Both the position numbers and the translations under genes were made by a program. From positions 1-6,940 of the forward strand of contig JABCYT010000179.1 of the NCBI GenBank assembly GCA_013290035.1: 6,940 bases of DNA. Reading direction: 5' to 3'. This document shows positions 5,423 to 6,940 of the stretch, one piece after another (positions within the stretch are counted from its first letter, which is position 1; each line of letters starts with the position of its first letter). The notes under the pieces were generated by a model that did no database searches, had not been told where the DNA came from, and was given only the letters and a program-made list of their open reading frames with translations. The DNA comes from Alphaproteobacteria bacterium (GTDB lineage Bacteria > Pseudomonadota > Alphaproteobacteria > Reyranellales > Reyranellaceae).

Positions 5423-6393
5423 GTCAAGCCGGCCGCGCCCTCGTCCACGCTTTCGAGTCGGGAGCCCTCGCATCGGCTCGGGCGTTCTTGCTGCGGGCCG
5501 AGCCGCTGCCCTTCAAGGACGTTTGCGCCGAGCAGTCGTTTCGGCCCGCGTATCTCCGCCTGAAGCAGACCGGCTGGTCGGTCACGCCGCGCATCGAGAG
5601 CGGCGGCTACGAACTCGGCCTCGTGCTGCTCACCAAGTACAAGGAAGAGAACTTCGCCAACATCGCGCGCGGCTGGGCGTTGCTCAGCGCAGGCGGTACC
5701 CTGGTCTGCGCCGGCGCCAATGACGACGGCGCGGCGAGCCTGGCGAAGCATGTCGCCAAGGCGTTCGGCCTGGCGGACTCCCTGTCGAAATTCCATTGCC
5801 GCGTCTTTTGGCTGAAGCGCAGCGTGAGGCGGCCGCCCGACTACTGGCGAGACCTTGCCTCGCTCCAGCCCGTGGGCGACGGCTCCTGGAAAAGCCAGCC
5901 CGGCATCTTCAGTTGGGACAGGATCGACGACGGCTCGGCGCTGCTCGCCAGGCATCTGCCCGACGATCTTTCGGGCCACGTCGCCGATTTTGGCTGCGGC
6001 TGGGGCTACCTCGGTCGTGAAATCCTCGCACGCTCCAGCGGCGTCGCCCGAATCGACCTCATCGATGCCGAGCAGCGCGCGCTCGAAGCCGCCCGCGCCA
6101 ACCTTGCCGATCCGCGCGCCGCGTTCCATTGGCTCGACCTCGCCGTCGAGCCCGCGCCCGCGATCTACGACGCCATCGTCTGCAATCCACCCTTCCATGC
6201 CGGCCGTGCCGCCGAGCCCGCGCTCGGCCAAGGCATCATCGCGGCCGCGGCGCGCGCGCTCCGGCCCGGCGGCCGCTTCTACATGGTTGCCAACCGCGGC
6301 CTGCCCTACGAGCCCCAGCTCAAGGCCAACTTCGCCTCGTTCGAGACCCTGGCCGATAACAACAAGTTCCGGATCTCGCGCGCTATCCGCTGA
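5419..6393 (+). CDS. rsmC: RsmC-like 16S rRNA (guanine-N2)-methyltransferase
   Basis: Probable SAM-dependent methyltransferase making m2G in 16S rRNA (position 1207 in E. coli RsmC); 324 residues, near the usual size of about 340. It has the two-domain plan of RsmC. The degenerate N-terminal half carries LLTKYKEENFANI (about 70-82), a GANDDGAASLAKHV segment (99-112) and KFHCRVFWLKRS (124-135). The catalytic half carries the SAM motif DFGCGWGYLG (190-199), acidic Asp216 after strand 2, and the base-amino-methylase motif NPPFH (256-260). It ends in KFRISRAIR, as the family does. The start is GTG at 5419, overlapping the dehydrogenase stop as GTGA. The only methionine in the frame is near residue 289, which supports the GTG. 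There is no clear Shine-Dalgarno sequence, so translation is likely coupled. RlmG (23S m2G) shares the NPPFH fold and is the main alternative. The last 11 bases overlap the convergent tlyA. Confidence 0.85.
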   Translation: MSQAGRALVHAFESGALASARAFLLRAEPLPFKDVCAEQSFRPAYLRLKQTGWSVTPRIESGGYELGLVLLTKYKEENFANIARGWALLSAGGTLVCAGANDDGAASLAKHVAKAFGLADSLSKFHCRVFWLKRSVRRPPDYWRDLASLQPVGDGSWKSQPGIFSWDRIDDGSALLARHLPDDLSGHVADFGCGWGYLGREILARSSGVARIDLIDAEQRALEAARANLADPRAAFHWLDLAVEPAPAIYDAIVCNPPFHAGRAAEPALGQGIIAAAARALRPGGRFYMVANRGLPYEPQLKANFASFETLADNNKFRISRAIR

Positions 6394-6940
6394 ACGAGCC
6401 GGCGATGAGGAATTCCTTGTTGCCCTCGGCGCCCTCGATCGGGCTGTCGGTGACTCCCAGCACGTGCCAGCCCGGCTGCCCGGCCAGCCAGTCGGAAATC
6501 GTCGCGCAGACCTCGGCATGCAGCGCGGGCTCGCGCACGATGCCGCCCTTACCCACCCTGCCCTTGCCGACCTCGAACTGCGGCTTGATCAGCGCCACGA
6601 GATGCGCACCCGGCCCGGCGAGCGCCAGCGCCGCGGGCAGCGCGGTGCGCAGGCCGATGAACGAGGCGTCGCAGACGATCAGCTCGATCGGCTCGGGGAC
6701 CTCCTGGCGCGTGATGTCGCGGATGTTGGTCTTCTCCATCGAGATCACACGTGGATCGCTGCGCAGCTTCCAGGCGAGCTGGTTGGTGCCGACATCGATG
6801 GCATAGACCTTGGCCGCGCCCCGCTGCAGCAGGCAGTCGGTGAAGCCGCCAGTCGAGGCGCCGACATCGAGCGCGATGCGGCCGGCGACCGGAATGGCGA
6901 AATGATCCAGCGCCTTGGCGAGCTTCAGCCCGCCGCGCGA
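6383..6940 (-). CDS. tlyA: TlyA-family rRNA 2'-O-methyltransferase (partial, N-terminus off window)
   Basis: TlyA proteins methylate ribose 2'-OH of cytidines in 16S and/or 23S rRNA; many are annotated as hemolysin A. The last 185 residues are visible, starting SRGGLKLAKALDHF, the conserved junction after the S4 RNA-binding domain. The S4 domain itself, about 60-80 residues, lies beyond the right edge. The FtsJ-type fold shows SAM motif ALDVGASTGGFTDCLL (about visible residues 23-38), YAIDVGTNQLAWKLR (46-60), VCDASFIGL and ALIKPQFEVGKG. The K-D-K-E catalytic set of the family is complete: Lys6 of RGGLK, Asp91, Lys119 and Glu176 in EGNKEFLI. The frame is continuous from 6940 to the TAG at 6385-6383. 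It converges on the RsmC-like gene with an 11-base tail overlap and no terminator between. Whether it targets one or both subunits cannot be judged from here. Confidence 0.93.
   Translation of the reverse strand, partial: SRGGLKLAKALDHFAIPVAGRIALDVGASTGGFTDCLLQRGAAKVYAIDVGTNQLAWKLRSDPRVISMEKTNIRDITRQEVPEPIELIVCDASFIGLRTALPAALALAGPGAHLVALIKPQFEVGKGRVGKGGIVREPALHAEVCATISDWLAGQPGWHVLGVTDSPIEGAEGNKEFLIAGSFSG

Noticed and set aside
4660..6393. A plus-strand open frame that would fuse dehydrogenase sequence to the methyltransferase.
   Set aside because: The part before 5419 is a low-complexity shadow frame of the dehydrogenase. Recognisable methyltransferase sequence begins after the GTG at 5419.
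4831..6519. A 562-residue open frame antisense to the dehydrogenase and methyltransferase.
   Set aside because: It has no recognisable domain, its composition is typical of antisense frames in GC-rich DNA, and it crosses three well-supported genes.

Overview
The window is GC-rich, gene-dense bacterial chromosome, most likely from an alphaproteobacterium. The evidence is the codon usage, the Liv-type transporter style, the tightly overlapping start and stop codons and the dispersed CCTCCCCCGT-type palindromes; a soil Rhodospirillales or Hyphomicrobiales such as a Reyranella- or Bradyrhizobium-like organism would fit. This placement is inference, because there is no rRNA or other marker here. 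The window holds seven protein genes, two of them cut by the edges. There are no tRNAs, rRNAs, insertion sequences or CRISPR arrays.

Left part (1-4272, all minus strand): a complete HAAT-family (branched-chain amino acid type) ABC importer in the order livK, livH, livM, livG, livF, with livF running off the left edge. livH/livM and livM/livG each overlap by an ATGA, and livG/livF overlap by 8 bases, so the last four genes are almost certainly one translationally coupled unit. The binding-protein gene livK is separated from livH by 159 bases that carry two inverted copies of a G-rich palindromic repeat. One copy contains the livH ribosome binding site.

Centre (4273-4369): a 97-base divergent intergenic region between livK (minus) and a zinc alcohol dehydrogenase gene (plus). 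It contains a perfect 8-base dyad, TGCTCCCG-N11-CGGGAGCA, whose right arm covers the dehydrogenase ribosome binding site.

Right part (4370-6940): an NAD-type zinc-dependent alcohol dehydrogenase, then an RsmC-like 16S rRNA guanine-N2 methyltransferase starting on GTG inside the dehydrogenase stop region (GTGA overlap). The methyltransferase end overlaps, tail to tail by 11 bases, the end of a minus-strand TlyA-family rRNA 2'-O-methyltransferase that runs off the right edge. Two ribosome-modifying enzymes therefore converge here.

The transporter and the dehydrogenase share a divergent control region and could belong to one uptake-and-oxidation function, but the substrate cannot be read from the sequence. 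All genes belong to known families and I see no clearly new multi-gene system. The most unusual material is the RNA/DNA structure around the livK-livH gap and the dehydrogenase leader.
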